NCBI RefSeq assembly: GCF_021278985.1
Contig: NZ_CP082833.1
Location: 558,001 to 622,000, forward strand
Direction of reading: 5' to 3'
DNA: 64,000 nt
Source: Citrobacter rodentium NBRC 105723 = DSM 16636
GTDB lineage: Bacteria > Pseudomonadota > Gammaproteobacteria > Enterobacterales > Enterobacteriaceae
In this document: positions 51,766 to 60,082 of the stretch, piece by piece
How the letters are laid out: every line of letters begins with the position of its first letter
Position numbering within the stretch: position 1 is the stretch's first letter
Translations under genes and position numbers: made by a program
The notes under the pieces: model-generated
The model's database searches: none
What the model saw: only the letters and a program-made list of their open reading frames with translations
What the model was told of the DNA's origin: nothing

Positions 51766-53037
51766 GTGAAAGAAATCCTCTCTCGTCATAAAGCCGGTGA
51801 ACACACCGGCATCTGTTCTGTCTGTTCAGCCCATCCGCTGGTGATTGAAGCCGCCCTGCGCTTTGACCTGCACACCGGCAACAAAGTGCTTATTGAAGCG
51901 ACCTCCAACCAGGTGAATCAGTTCGGCGGTTATACCGGTATGAAGCCCGCGGATTTTCGCGATTTTGTTTATGGCATCGCGCAGGAAGTGGCTTTCCCGC
52001 GCGAACGGCTGATTCTTGGCGGCGATCATCTGGGACCAAACTGCTGGCAGAATGAACCTGCGGCGGAAGCCATGAAAAAATCCGGCGCGCTGATTCAGGC
52101 CTACGTCGCCGCAGGATTCAGCAAGATCCACCTTGATGCCTCCATGTCCTGCGCGGACGATCCGACGCCGCTCGATCCGCAGGTCGTCGCGGAACGGGCC
52201 GCCGTGCTTTGTCAGGCTGCGGAAGCCAGCGCCAGCGACGCGCAAAAGCGCCATCTGACCTATGTGATCGGCACCGAAGTGCCGGTGCCGGGCGGCGAGG
52301 CCAGCGCCATCGACGCCGTTCACGTCACCCGCCCCGAAGATGCCGCCCGCACCCTGCAAACCCATCAGGCGGCGTTTCACGCTCTGGGGCTGGAAGACGC
52401 GCTGGAGCGCGTTATTGCGATTGTGGTTCAGCCTGGCGTTGAGTTTGATCACACCCGAATCATTCATTATCAACCGCAGCCCGCGCAGCCGCTTTCCGCC
52501 TGGATTGAGGCGACGCCAATGGTCTATGAAGCCCACTCCACTGACTATCAGACCCGCCAGGCCTACCGGGCGCTGGTCCGCGACCATTTCGCCATTCTGA
52601 AAGTCGGCCCTGCCCTGACCTTTGCCCTGCGTGAAGCCATTTTTGCGCTGGCACAGATGGAAAACGAACTGATCTCGCCCGAGCAGCGCAGCCGGGTGCT
52701 GGAGGTGATTGATGAAGTGATGCTCAACGAGCCGGACTACTGGAAAAAGTATTACCGTCCGACATGGAGTCAGGCGATGGTCGACATTCATTTCAGCCTG
52801 TCGGACCGCATTCGCTACTACTGGCCGCACCCGCGTATCCGGCACAGCGTGGAAAAACTGATCGCCAATCTGAGCGGCGTCTCATTACCGCTGGGATTAA
52901 TCAGCCAGTTTATGCCTGTGCAGTTTGAACGGCTGGCGGAAGGCGCGCTGGCCGCCACACCGCATAACCTGATTATCGATAAAATTCAGGACGTTTTACG
53001 CGCCTACCGCTATGGCTGCGCGGCGGAAATCGTCTGA
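51766..53037 (+). CDS. gatZ: GatZ, tagatose-1,6-bisphosphate aldolase partner subunit
   Basis: A 423-residue protein of the GatZ/KbaZ family needed for full activity and stability of GatY; it has no known catalytic activity of its own. It begins with GTG (Met-Lys-Glu-Ile-Leu-Ser-Arg-His-Lys-Ala-Gly-Glu) and carries the family strings Glu-Ala-Thr-Ser-Asn-Gln-Val-Asn-Gln and Gly-Gly-Asp-His-Leu-Gly-Pro-Asn. A GGAG lies just upstream. It is second in the operon. Confidence 0.94.
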   Translation: MKEILSRHKAGEHTGICSVCSAHPLVIEAALRFDLHTGNKVLIEATSNQVNQFGGYTGMKPADFRDFVYGIAQEVAFPRERLILGGDHLGPNCWQNEPAAEAMKKSGALIQAYVAAGFSKIHLDASMSCADDPTPLDPQVVAERAAVLCQAAEASASDAQKRHLTYVIGTEVPVPGGEASAIDAVHVTRPEDAARTLQTHQAAFHALGLEDALERVIAIVVQPGVEFDHTRIIHYQPQPAQPLSAWIEATPMVYEAHSTDYQTRQAYRALVRDHFAILKVGPALTFALREAIFALAQMENELISPEQRSRVLEVIDEVMLNEPDYWKKYYRPTWSQAMVDIHFSLSDRIRYYWPHPRIRHSVEKLIANLSGVSLPLGLISQFMPVQFERLAEGALAATPHNLIIDKIQDVLRAYRYGCAAEIV

Positions 53038-53051
53038 ACTCCGGAGAAACT

Positions 53052-53516
53052 ATGAGCCAACTTTTTGTCCGTACCGGTATTAATTTTTCCTCCTGCCAGC
53101 ACGCGCTGGCCCATATTGGCGAGGAGATGCTGGCTAAAGGCGTGGTGCATGAGACGTATCCACAGGCGCTGCTTGCGCGTGAGGCGACTTTTCCCACCGG
53201 CATTGCGCTGGAGCGTCATGCGGTGGCGATTCCACACTGTGAAGCCGTGCACGCCAAATCACCGGCGATCTATCTCATCCGTCCCGATAAGCCGGTGAAT
53301 TTTCAGCAGGCTGATGATGAGCACGACATTGCCGTTTCGCTGATTATCGCCCTGATTGTGGAAAACCCGGCGGCACAGCTGAAGCTTCTGCGTCGTCTGT
53401 TTAGCGAGCTGCAAAACCCGGACATCATCGACGCCTTACTGAATGCCCCTGAAACAGCGCTGGCCGCCCGTTTTCAGGAAACCATCCTTGCGTCCGGTCA
53501 CTGCGCGCAAGCCTGA
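53052..53516 (+). CDS. gatA: GatA, galactitol PTS EIIA
   Basis: A 154-residue phosphotransferase-system IIA protein of the fructose/mannitol-type fold. It accepts phosphate from HPr on His62 (Ala-Ile-Pro-His-Cys-Glu) and passes it to GatB. It lies 14 bases after gatZ, with CGGAGAA as its ribosome-binding site. Length is close to the E. coli protein (150). Confidence 0.94.
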   Translation: MSQLFVRTGINFSSCQHALAHIGEEMLAKGVVHETYPQALLAREATFPTGIALERHAVAIPHCEAVHAKSPAIYLIRPDKPVNFQQADDEHDIAVSLIIALIVENPAAQLKLLRRLFSELQNPDIIDALLNAPETALAARFQETILASGHCAQA

Positions 53517-53545
53517 TAATATACTGATAATAAAAGGAATACCCT

Positions 53546-53830
53546 ATGAAACGTAAAGTGATTGTGGCCTGTGGCGGCGCTGTCGCTACCTCAACCCTGG
53601 CCGCGGAAGAAATTAAAGAGCTGTGTGAAGCGAATCATATCGATCTCGACCTGGTGCAGTGCCGGGTCACCGAGATCGAAACCTATATGGATGGCGCCGA
53701 TCTGATCTGCACCACCGCGCGCGTTGACCGCGCCTTTGGCGATATCCCTGTCGTTCACGGTATGCCTTTCGTTTCTGGGGTGGGGATCGAAGCCTTACAG
53801 CAAAAAATTCTGACTATCCTCGTGGGGTGA
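53546..53830 (+). CDS. gatB: GatB, galactitol PTS EIIB
   Basis: A 94-residue IIB protein. The phospho-accepting Cys9 lies in Val-Ala-Cys-Gly-Gly-Ala-Val-Ala-Thr-Ser, the usual P-loop of this group. It transfers phosphate to galactitol as the sugar crosses through GatC. AAAGGA precedes the start, and gatC starts four bases after its stop. Confidence 0.95.
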   Translation: MKRKVIVACGGAVATSTLAAEEIKELCEANHIDLDLVQCRVTEIETYMDGADLICTTARVDRAFGDIPVVHGMPFVSGVGIEALQQKILTILVG

Positions 53831-53834
53831 CGCC

Positions 53835-55208
53835 ATGTTTAGCGAAATCATGCGGTATATCCTCGACTTAGGCCCAACGGTAATGCTGCCGCTGGTGATC
53901 ATCATCTTCTCAAAGCTGTTGGGGATGAAGCTCGGGGAGTGTTTTAAATCCGGTCTGCATATCGGCATCGGGTTTGTGGGGATCGGCCTGGTGATTGGCC
54001 TGATGCTCGACTCCATCGGTCCGGCGGCAAAAGCGATGGCCGAACATTTTCAGATCAACCTGCACGTGATCGATGTCGGCTGGCCCGGCTCCTCCCCGAT
54101 GACCTGGGCGTCGCAGATTGCGCTGATCGCTATCCCCGTCGCCATCGGCGTGAACATTGTGATGCTGGTGACCCGTATGACGCGGGTCGTGAATGTCGAT
54201 ATCTGGAATATCTGGCATATGACCTTTACCGGCGCCATGCTGCATTTAGCGACCGGTTCCTACTGGCTGGGCATGGTGGGCGTTATCGTCCACGCCGCCT
54301 TCGTTTACAAGCTTGGCGACTGGTTCGCCAGAGACACCCGCGACTTCTTTGGCCTGGAAGGGATTGCCATTCCACACGGCACCTCCGCTTATATGGGCCC
54401 CATCGCGGTGCTGGTGGATACGCTGATTGAAAAGGTGCCGGGACTGAAGCGCATCCATTTCAGCGCGGACGATGTGCAAAAACGCTTTGGTCCCTTTGGC
54501 GAACCGGTTACCGTCGGCTTCGTGATGGGGCTGGTCATCGGCCTGCTGGCAGGCTACGACCTGAAAGCCGTACTACAACTGGCGGTAAAAACCGCGGCGG
54601 TAATGCTGCTGATGCCGCGGGTCATCAAGCCGATTATGGATGGCTTAACGCCGATTGCCAGACATGCGCGTAAACGTCTGCAGGCGAAGTTTGGCGGCCA
54701 GGAGTTTCTGATCGGTCTCGATCCGGCGCTGCTGCTCGGCCATACCGCGGTGGTTTCCGCCAGCCTGATCTTTATTCCGCTGACGATTCTGGTCGCGGTG
54801 GTGGTGCCTGGCAACCAGGTCCTGCCGTTCGGCGACCTTGCCACCATCGGTTTCTTTGTCGCGATGGCGGTCGCGGTACATCAGGGCAACCTGTTCCGCA
54901 CGCTGATTTCCGGCGTCATTATTATGGGCATCACGCTGTGGATCGCCACGCAAACTATCGGCCTGCATACCCAGCTTGCCGCCAACGCGGGCGCGCTGAA
55001 AGCCGGAGGCATGGTGGCCTCAATGGATCAGGGCGGCTCGCCGGTGACCTGGCTGCTGATCCAGCTCTTTACCTGGCAGAACGTGGTGGGCTTCGTGGTG
55101 ATTGGCGTCCTCTATTTCACCGGCGTTCTGCTGACCTGGCGTCGGGCGCGTCATTTCGTTGCGGCGGAAAAAGCTGCGGCTATCGCGGAGCGTCAAACCG
55201 CATCTTAA
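53835..55208 (+). CDS. gatC: GatC, galactitol PTS EIIC permease
   Basis: A 457-residue polytopic inner-membrane permease of the galactitol PTS family (about 9-12 transmembrane segments), starting Met-Phe-Ser-Glu-Ile-Met-Arg-Tyr-Ile-Leu. Conserved Gly-Leu-Glu-Gly-Ile-Ala-Ile-Pro-His-Gly lies near residues 172-181. It brings galactitol in as galactitol 1-phosphate. The gene is intact, which matters because the next enzyme, GatD, is broken. Confidence 0.95.
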   Translation: MFSEIMRYILDLGPTVMLPLVIIIFSKLLGMKLGECFKSGLHIGIGFVGIGLVIGLMLDSIGPAAKAMAEHFQINLHVIDVGWPGSSPMTWASQIALIAIPVAIGVNIVMLVTRMTRVVNVDIWNIWHMTFTGAMLHLATGSYWLGMVGVIVHAAFVYKLGDWFARDTRDFFGLEGIAIPHGTSAYMGPIAVLVDTLIEKVPGLKRIHFSADDVQKRFGPFGEPVTVGFVMGLVIGLLAGYDLKAVLQLAVKTAAVMLLMPRVIKPIMDGLTPIARHARKRLQAKFGGQEFLIGLDPALLLGHTAVVSASLIFIPLTILVAVVVPGNQVLPFGDLATIGFFVAMAVAVHQGNLFRTLISGVIIMGITLWIATQTIGLHTQLAANAGALKAGGMVASMDQGGSPVTWLLIQLFTWQNVVGFVVIGVLYFTGVLLTWRRARHFVAAEKAAAIAERQTAS

Positions 55209-55251
55209 TTTCAGGGGAGCGGCCGCTCCCCGTATCTTTCTGGAGAGTGTT

Positions 55252-55707
55252 ATGAAATCAGTGGTGATTCACGCTGAGGGCGACGTGCGCGTTGAAGAAC
55301 GCCCCCGGCCCCGCTTACAAACCGACGACGATGTGCTGGTGAAGGTGAGCTGTTCCGGTCTTTGCGGTTCTGATATTCCACGCATTTTCGCCGCCGGGGC
55401 GCACTATTATCCCATCACCCTCGGGCATGAATTCAGCGGCTACGTGGCAGCAAAGGGCAAAAACGTGACGGACCTACAGCCAGGCGATGCCGTCGCCTGC
55501 GTTCCGTTGCTTCCCTGCTTTCACTGCCCGCAGTGCAAGCGCGGTTATTATTCGTTGTGCAAACGGTATCAGTTTGTCGGTTCACGCAGCGAAGGCGGCA
55601 ATGCGGAATACGTAGTGGTGAAACGGGCGAACCTGTTTCGTCTACCCGCCGATATGCCAGTAGCGGACGGCGCGTTTATTGAACCCATCACCGTGGGCTT
55701 ACTATAG
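55252..55707 (+). pseudogene. gatD: gatD 5' fragment (galactitol-1-phosphate dehydrogenase), cut by prophage
   Basis: The first ~150 of about 346 residues of a zinc alcohol dehydrogenase: GroES-like fold with Gly-Leu-Cys-Gly-Ser-Asp, Gly-His-Glu-Phe-Ser-Gly, the structural zinc cysteines (Cys-Phe-His-Cys-Pro-Gln-Cys ... Cys) and Glu-Pro-Ile-Thr-Val-Gly-Leu. The match ends there, and two foreign codons later comes a stop at 55705-55707. The NAD-binding Rossmann half is lost to the Mu-like prophage, so the protein cannot oxidise galactitol 1-phosphate. I chose the ATG at 55252, after GGAGAG. Confidence 0.93.
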
Positions 55708-55719
55708 CGCGGCGATTTT

Positions 55720-55784
55720 TTTGATACCGATTTGCATTTCATTTGATACCGACGAAAAACGCAGATACGCAACTTATTTGATAC
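55720..55784. repeat. Three TTTGATAC repeats at the prophage end
   Basis: TTTGATACC at 55720-55728 and 55742-55750 and TTTGATAC at 55777-55784 lie within 80 bases of the prophage end in the same orientation. Mu ends carry several binding sites for the MuA transposase, so these are good candidates for the R1-R3 sites of this phage. The sequence differs from that of Mu itself. Confidence 0.7.
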
Positions 55785-55830
55785 TAAATCGGCGCTTTTC
55801 TTTTGAGTTTTAGAATGAGTTTTTAAGTGC

Positions 55831-56568
55831 TCATTCACTCTTTTTCAAACCGGTTTTAACTGTTTGTGGTTTTGGGTAAGGCTGGACTTTGAATAGCTTT
55901 GTGTTGAGGCGTTTTCTGGCCCTCTTGTTCAGAAACCGGATGTAACGAAACTGGCGGAATTTATGAACACTGGCTCTGTCGATATTAGCCCTCAGATGTT
56001 CACCTCGCTGTCCGCCCCGTTTGATGGCATTCCTGCAAATTTCGTGATACCACTCGCCATCAAGTTCATAGAATGTTGATTCATGGCTGCCTACATAATC
56101 AAAATTGCTTGCCTGGTACACGACACCAAGACAGCCACAACGCTCATCTGCAAACGACTGAACCCACTGCACCTGCGGATAAAGTTGTCTGATTAGTTTG
56201 AGCGCGTAACTGATGGCCCTTGATTCGGAGTTTCTCGGCATACAGTCATGCAACCACAACCGATTAAGTTCCATATATTCGCGGTTCTGCGTACCGGTTA
56301 CGACGCGTGCTCCACTGTTTGGATTAAGGGCATAACCCCATTGCATTACGCCAACCAGCTCTCGTTCTGAAAATATACCCAGATGAAGGTAGGAGTTATT
56401 TACGAAACGGTGGCTGTAATGTTTATTGACAATAACCAGACGGGCCAGCCAGCAACTTATAGTCTCAACCCGTAACTCACGGGAGCCATAACCAACGATA
56501 TTGTCGTTATAGCGAATAAGCTCAGGCGTGCTGATTATGCGGGATGTAGTTTGCTTTCTGTTCCCCAC
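55831..56568 (-). CDS. mom: Mom, phage DNA-modification protein
   Basis: A 245-residue Mom homologue (Mu Mom is slightly shorter). Mom is a GNAT-fold enzyme that converts adenines in certain sequences to N6-carbamoylmethyl-adenine, shielding phage DNA from host restriction. Recognisable parts are Lys-His-Tyr-Ser-His-Arg-Phe, Gly-Val-Met-Gln-Trp-Gly-Tyr-Ala-Leu-Asn-Pro, Glu-Leu-Asn-Arg-Leu-Trp-Leu and Phe-Ala-Asp-Glu-Arg-Cys-Gly. The start overlaps com by 47 bases, as in Mu, where Com opens the mRNA for mom translation. It is the last gene before the prophage end. Confidence 0.9.
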   Translation of the reverse strand: MGNRKQTTSRIISTPELIRYNDNIVGYGSRELRVETISCWLARLVIVNKHYSHRFVNNSYLHLGIFSERELVGVMQWGYALNPNSGARVVTGTQNREYMELNRLWLHDCMPRNSESRAISYALKLIRQLYPQVQWVQSFADERCGCLGVVYQASNFDYVGSHESTFYELDGEWYHEICRNAIKRGGQRGEHLRANIDRASVHKFRQFRYIRFLNKRARKRLNTKLFKVQPYPKPQTVKTGLKKSE

Positions 56569-56722
56569 GACAGGATTTCCTTGTGTATGTGGGGTGCTCT
56601 GTGGCGCTCGGAGATGTGATTTGATTGAGGGTTTTACAGCGCGGACATTTTACTTCCAGATAACTGAAACTGGCCCGTGCCAGTAGCTTATTGCAGTGTC
56701 GGCACCGTATGTTTCGATACAT
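56522..56722 (-). CDS. com: Com, zinc-finger translational activator of mom
   Basis: A 66-residue small protein with Cys-Arg-His-Cys (residues 7-10) and Cys-Pro-Arg-Cys (about 31-34), a zinc-binding pair of knuckles as in Mu Com. Com binds the com-mom mRNA and frees the mom start from a blocking hairpin. The AGGAGG site at 56733-56738 is strong. The overlap with mom fits coupled control. Confidence 0.88.
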   Translation of the reverse strand: MYRNIRCRHCNKLLARASFSYLEVKCPRCKTLNQITSPSATEHPTYTRKSCRGEQKANYIPHNQHA

Positions 56723-56830
56723 GGCCGCATAACCTCCTGCTTTGTTGATGATATCTTTCTCACCAAATCGATCGACAAAAACGATCGATTCGATGTGTTT
56801 AATTGATACAACAAATAGATTGAAAAGTCA
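56723..56830 (-). promoter_or_regulatory. com-mom promoter region with Dam sites
   Basis: Two GATC sites, 56770-56773 and 56783-56786, lie about 48 and 61 bases upstream of the com start codon; two more are at 56894-56897 and 56905-56908. In Mu a cluster of three GATC sites upstream of Pmom must be methylated by Dam to keep OxyR from repressing mom. I found no clear site for the Mu C activator. Confidence 0.6.
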
Positions 56831-56994
56831 TCAACAATGATTCATAGCGGTGATTATTTACTTAAAGAAAACGAAGACTTAGGGGGTGAAAACGATCATA
56901 AAATGATCATTTTATTGACTTTTTATACAGTGAAGGTAGGATTGCGCGTATATGTAGTATGTTTCAAATCAACAGGATACTACATAAAAGGGAA

Positions 56995-57022
56995 ACCCAG
57001 CATAGCTGGAACTATGCTGGGT
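56995..57022 (+). terminator. 11-bp hairpin in the com upstream region
   Basis: ACCCAGCATAG (56995-57005) pairs perfectly with CTATGCTGGGT (57012-57022) around CTGGAA. The downstream bases (CAATCTG) are not T-rich, so it may be an attenuator or a structural RNA element, not a simple terminator. Confidence 0.55.
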
Positions 57023-57129
57023 CAATCTGTAAAAACTTGCATCAATGCTTTACTTCGAGCTCGTGTCGTATCCTATGATATTCCCCGGTCTCCTGTAAAG
57101 CAGAGATGCATAAAAAGGAGATCTTTATC

Positions 57130-57300
57130 ATGGATAAAGAGCCTGTTTGCCCTGCCTGTAAGACTCCCTTACAGCTCATCTATCGCCGTTCCAGATCTCA
57201 AAATGGCAAGACATACAAACCAAAAAATGCTTCCTGTTTCAGGATGCTGATATGTCCTGCCTGTTCTCCCCGGAGGGAAAATACACAAAACGTGCATTAA
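57130..57300 (+). CDS. Small zinc-ribbon protein of the prophage
   Basis: A 56-residue protein on the strand opposite to the late genes. It has Cys-Pro-Ala-Cys at residues 6-9 and Cys-Pro-Ala-Cys near 42-45, plus one more Cys, a zinc-ribbon layout. An AAGGAG lies 8 bases before the ATG at 57130; a 64-residue version from 57106 would use this Shine-Dalgarno as codons. The role is unknown; small zinc-ribbon proteins in phages often act as regulators. Confidence 0.6.
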   Translation: MDKEPVCPACKTPLQLIYRRSRSQNGKTYKPKNASCFRMLICPACSPRRENTQNVH

Positions 57301-57335
57301 CAAATTAACCCGGCAGGGAAACCTGCCGGTGACTA

Positions 57336-57593
57336 TTACTGCATCATGGTACTGTCAGTTCCCGGCTGAGCCGGGTCTGGTTGCTCTGGTTGTGCTTCGG
57401 TTTTCGGCTCATTATCGGAACCACTGGCCGCAGCAGCCGGGCCAATAAGTTTTGCCAGCACCTCATCAACGTAAGTGTCGATTTGTGCCTCAAAATCCTT
57501 GCGGACCTGCGCTTTCAGTAATTTATTTACTTCACCGGAATACAGCGCCTGTTTTACCAGGTCTTCAGTGACGGTGCCTTTAATTTCTGGCAT
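57336..57593 (-). CDS. Hypothetical phage protein
   Basis: An 85-residue acidic protein with an N-terminal helical half (Glu-Asp-Leu-Val-Lys-Gln-Ala-Leu, Val-Asn-Lys-Leu-Leu-Lys-Ala) and a disordered, Pro/Gln/Glu-rich tail (Pro-Glu-Gln-Pro-Asp-Pro-Ala-Gln-Pro). GGAGAA precedes the start. I do not recognise the family. It is in a short minus-strand cluster with the next two genes. Confidence 0.6.
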   Translation of the reverse strand: MPEIKGTVTEDLVKQALYSGEVNKLLKAQVRKDFEAQIDTYVDEVLAKLIGPAAAASGSDNEPKTEAQPEQPDPAQPGTDSTMMQ

Positions 57594-57628
57594 GTATATT
57601 CTCCTTATGCGGGAATAAAGCCCTGCAA

Positions 57629-57811
57629 TCAGGGCTGGGTCGGGTCTTTTGGGAGCGGAGCTGCCTGCGCTGTTTTACTGAGCTTTTCGGCTGCTGCGTC
57701 ATCAATTTTGCGGCGAACATAATTTCTGATGGCCTTATAACCACCGCTCACCAGATATAAGACACATACCACCGTGCAGAAATACAATAAAATAAGCTGT
57801 AAAAATGTCAT
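57629..57811 (-). CDS. Small phage membrane protein
   Basis: A 60-residue protein with one N-terminal transmembrane segment (residues about 5-25, Leu-Gln-Leu-Ile-Leu-Leu-Tyr-Phe-Cys-Thr) and a basic, then Pro-rich cytoplasmic tail. GGGAGGG precedes the ATG. The function is unknown; it accompanies the esterase gene and the 85-residue protein. Confidence 0.6.
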   Translation of the reverse strand: MTFLQLILLYFCTVVCVLYLVSGGYKAIRNYVRRKIDDAAAEKLSKTAQAAPLPKDPTQP

Positions 57812-57945
57812 TATCCCTCCCGGTTATTGACATGGTGTTGACATCGTTAATACCTGTTGGTTAAAAAATCGTCCTGCATGTTTTGCTTTGGATATGACGA
57901 CATTTGCCGCCGGTTTCTTGTTTTCCCTTTCCCGGCGGCATTTTT

Positions 57946-59997
57946 TTATCCTGCTGACGGGTTATTCACTTCCACCAAAATGCTGTCAATCAGTACCGGA
58001 TACGTTGCATTACTGGTGATATCGGTCAGGCGTAACTTGTCTGCCGCAAAAGAACCGACAGGTGACTGAGACAGCATGAACGGTTCCCCGTCCTTACCAT
58101 CAATCACCGGCGTCACCTGAATGCTGTTATTACCGGCAAAACGGAATGCCAGCGTATGCCATTCGTTATTAAATGCACCGAATGAACCCAGCTTCGTGTT
58201 CTGGCCTGGATTACCCTTGTGGTACATCACGTTAAGGTCTGTGGCATCGCTCTGAACGTAAAACGATGCCAGCAGGTTATGACCGGCATTACCTTCCAGT
58301 GTGACACCCTGAGGCAGCGAAGAAACCGGCCAGTACGGCGCCAGTGCGTACTGATTAGCCGTAAGCGCGCCATCAAGTTTAAAACGACAGCTGACAAGGC
58401 CACCTTTTTCCAGCAGGTCGGCACCATTACCGGCATCATACTGCATAAACCATGACTTTCCGGTCTGTTTTGTCAGCTTCAGCGCCTTTCCCCCGCTGGC
58501 ACCGGCATCATCCACAACAGCAGCACTACCGCCTTCTGCCCCCCAGCCCTGTGGCGTCAGTGCTCCGCCTGACTCCGATGCACGGTAAGAAAACAGCGTC
58601 GTCATTGATTTCCCGTCCGTTGACGGTGTTGATGGCGTGTCAGGGGATGGCTTTTCATCCGGTGGTGTCACGGCATGTCCGCCCATAACTTCAGCCGTGC
58701 GTCCCGCATGGAGCAGAATGGCTGAGGACAGACGGTCAGAAATGATGCCCCTGCGTGCCCATGAGCTGAAATGGCTGTCACGCTGTGTGGAGACAAAACT
58801 GCCCTGGGTACGGGATGCCGCACCGTAATACCCGACAGCCACAATATCCGGGTCTTCCGCCGGAGCATTCGTTGGCGTGTTCTGTCCATTCTCATCCGTC
58901 AGGAACGGCACAAAGAAAATATTCTGTGCGGTCAGATTTTTATATGCGCCATAGACTGTTTCATACTGCGTGGCATACGTGTTTTTCCAGTAATACGTGG
59001 TGTCACCACAAATCCACGGCACCGTGCCAGCATTTCCACTCACGCACTGCGCTGCAAGTGGAGACAGGTCGGTTCTGAACTGCTGAACCATGGCTGTGAA
59101 TAAACCATTATGCTGCTGACTTCCTGAAGCAAGGTCTGCCTCTCCCTGCATCCATACCACGGCCAGTAATCTGTTTTTCGGGTTCTTCTCCAGCGCCGCT
59201 CTGGTGCGGCTGAGCAGGTCCTGATACAGGGGTTTACCGGCTCCCCAGCGTGAAGAATCAGCGGAAGCACCGCTGACCTCACTGAATGAGCCGTCATCCC
59301 CGGTGGTGAATGCCGAAGCACCACGACAGCAGGGAACCAGAAGTATCCCGGCATTCTGCGGAATATAAGGCAGCAGTTTTTTGGCAATATGCAGCCCCTG
59401 ACCGACACAACCATACTGCCCTTTACTCAGGTCAGCTTTCGGGTGGTTTATCCCGCTCATGTCCTGCACATCATGCAGGCAGTGGTCTGCGGGAATGATG
59501 TCGTTATATGTGCACGACGTACCATCGGGCGTTACCGTGCTGCGACGTGCCAGTTGCTTAATGCGCGGTTCAGGACGGTCAAATGAATCCGGCAACGGAA
59601 GCCCTTCACCGTAGGCCATCCCGTTGGACTGCCCGGCCAGTGGAAGCACATAGTAATACTCCGGCTCTGTACTGCTGCCATTTGTACCGCCAGACGGTCC
59701 GGCGTTATCCGGTGCATTCCAGTCAGAAGGCGTGAGTGTTCCGGCCACGTCAGATGTGATCGGAATAATGCCGGTCACACCTGAACTGGTGATTTCTGCG
59801 CTGGGATTGCCGGATACCGGCATTACCCATAATGGCTCTTTCGTGCTGAAGCGGATCACGCAGTCTGCGAAGGTGATCCCCCCTTTATTACCCGAAGGCC
59901 GGAAAGGACTTTCAATAAATGCCACCGTGCCACCGGCAACCTTGACTGAAAACTCTCCGGGCATGGCGGAGAGCATTTTCCACTGGGAGTCTGACAT
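57946..59997 (-). CDS. NanS-p-like sialate O-acetylesterase, prophage-borne
   Basis: A 683-residue protein. Residues about 120-430 form an SGNH/GDSL-type esterase with Ala-Gly-Gln-Ser-Asn-Gly-Met (nucleophile Ser in the GQSN block), Val-Val-Trp-Met-Gln-Gly-Glu, and Asp-Ser-His-Phe-Ser-Ser-Trp (catalytic Asp/His). The match is close to the prophage-encoded NanS-p proteins of enterohaemorrhagic E. coli, which remove 9-O-acetyl groups from mucin sialic acid. A C-terminal ~210-residue beta-sandwich-like domain may bind glycans. The N-terminal ~100 residues look phage-specific. It replaces nothing in Mu and is cargo between gin and com. Confidence 0.85.
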   Translation of the reverse strand: MSDSQWKMLSAMPGEFSVKVAGGTVAFIESPFRPSGNKGGITFADCVIRFSTKEPLWVMPVSGNPSAEITSSGVTGIIPITSDVAGTLTPSDWNAPDNAGPSGGTNGSSTEPEYYYVLPLAGQSNGMAYGEGLPLPDSFDRPEPRIKQLARRSTVTPDGTSCTYNDIIPADHCLHDVQDMSGINHPKADLSKGQYGCVGQGLHIAKKLLPYIPQNAGILLVPCCRGASAFTTGDDGSFSEVSGASADSSRWGAGKPLYQDLLSRTRAALEKNPKNRLLAVVWMQGEADLASGSQQHNGLFTAMVQQFRTDLSPLAAQCVSGNAGTVPWICGDTTYYWKNTYATQYETVYGAYKNLTAQNIFFVPFLTDENGQNTPTNAPAEDPDIVAVGYYGAASRTQGSFVSTQRDSHFSSWARRGIISDRLSSAILLHAGRTAEVMGGHAVTPPDEKPSPDTPSTPSTDGKSMTTLFSYRASESGGALTPQGWGAEGGSAAVVDDAGASGGKALKLTKQTGKSWFMQYDAGNGADLLEKGGLVSCRFKLDGALTANQYALAPYWPVSSLPQGVTLEGNAGHNLLASFYVQSDATDLNVMYHKGNPGQNTKLGSFGAFNNEWHTLAFRFAGNNSIQVTPVIDGKDGEPFMLSQSPVGSFAADKLRLTDITSNATYPVLIDSILVEVNNPSAG

Positions 59998-60082
59998 CGT
60001 CTTTTCTGCCTGTTTCTGAATTAAACAGAGTCAGAATAGCGACCGCTGAAAAATATGTGTTTTGCGGAAATTCAAAAAAGCG

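Noticed and set aside
51826..52845. 339-codon minus-strand open frame opposite gatZ
   Set aside because: Antisense to gatZ; no recognisable domain or ribosome-binding site.
56837..57250. 137-codon plus-strand frame across the hairpin region
   Set aside because: No good ribosome-binding site, runs through the palindrome, and overlaps the better-supported zinc-ribbon frame.
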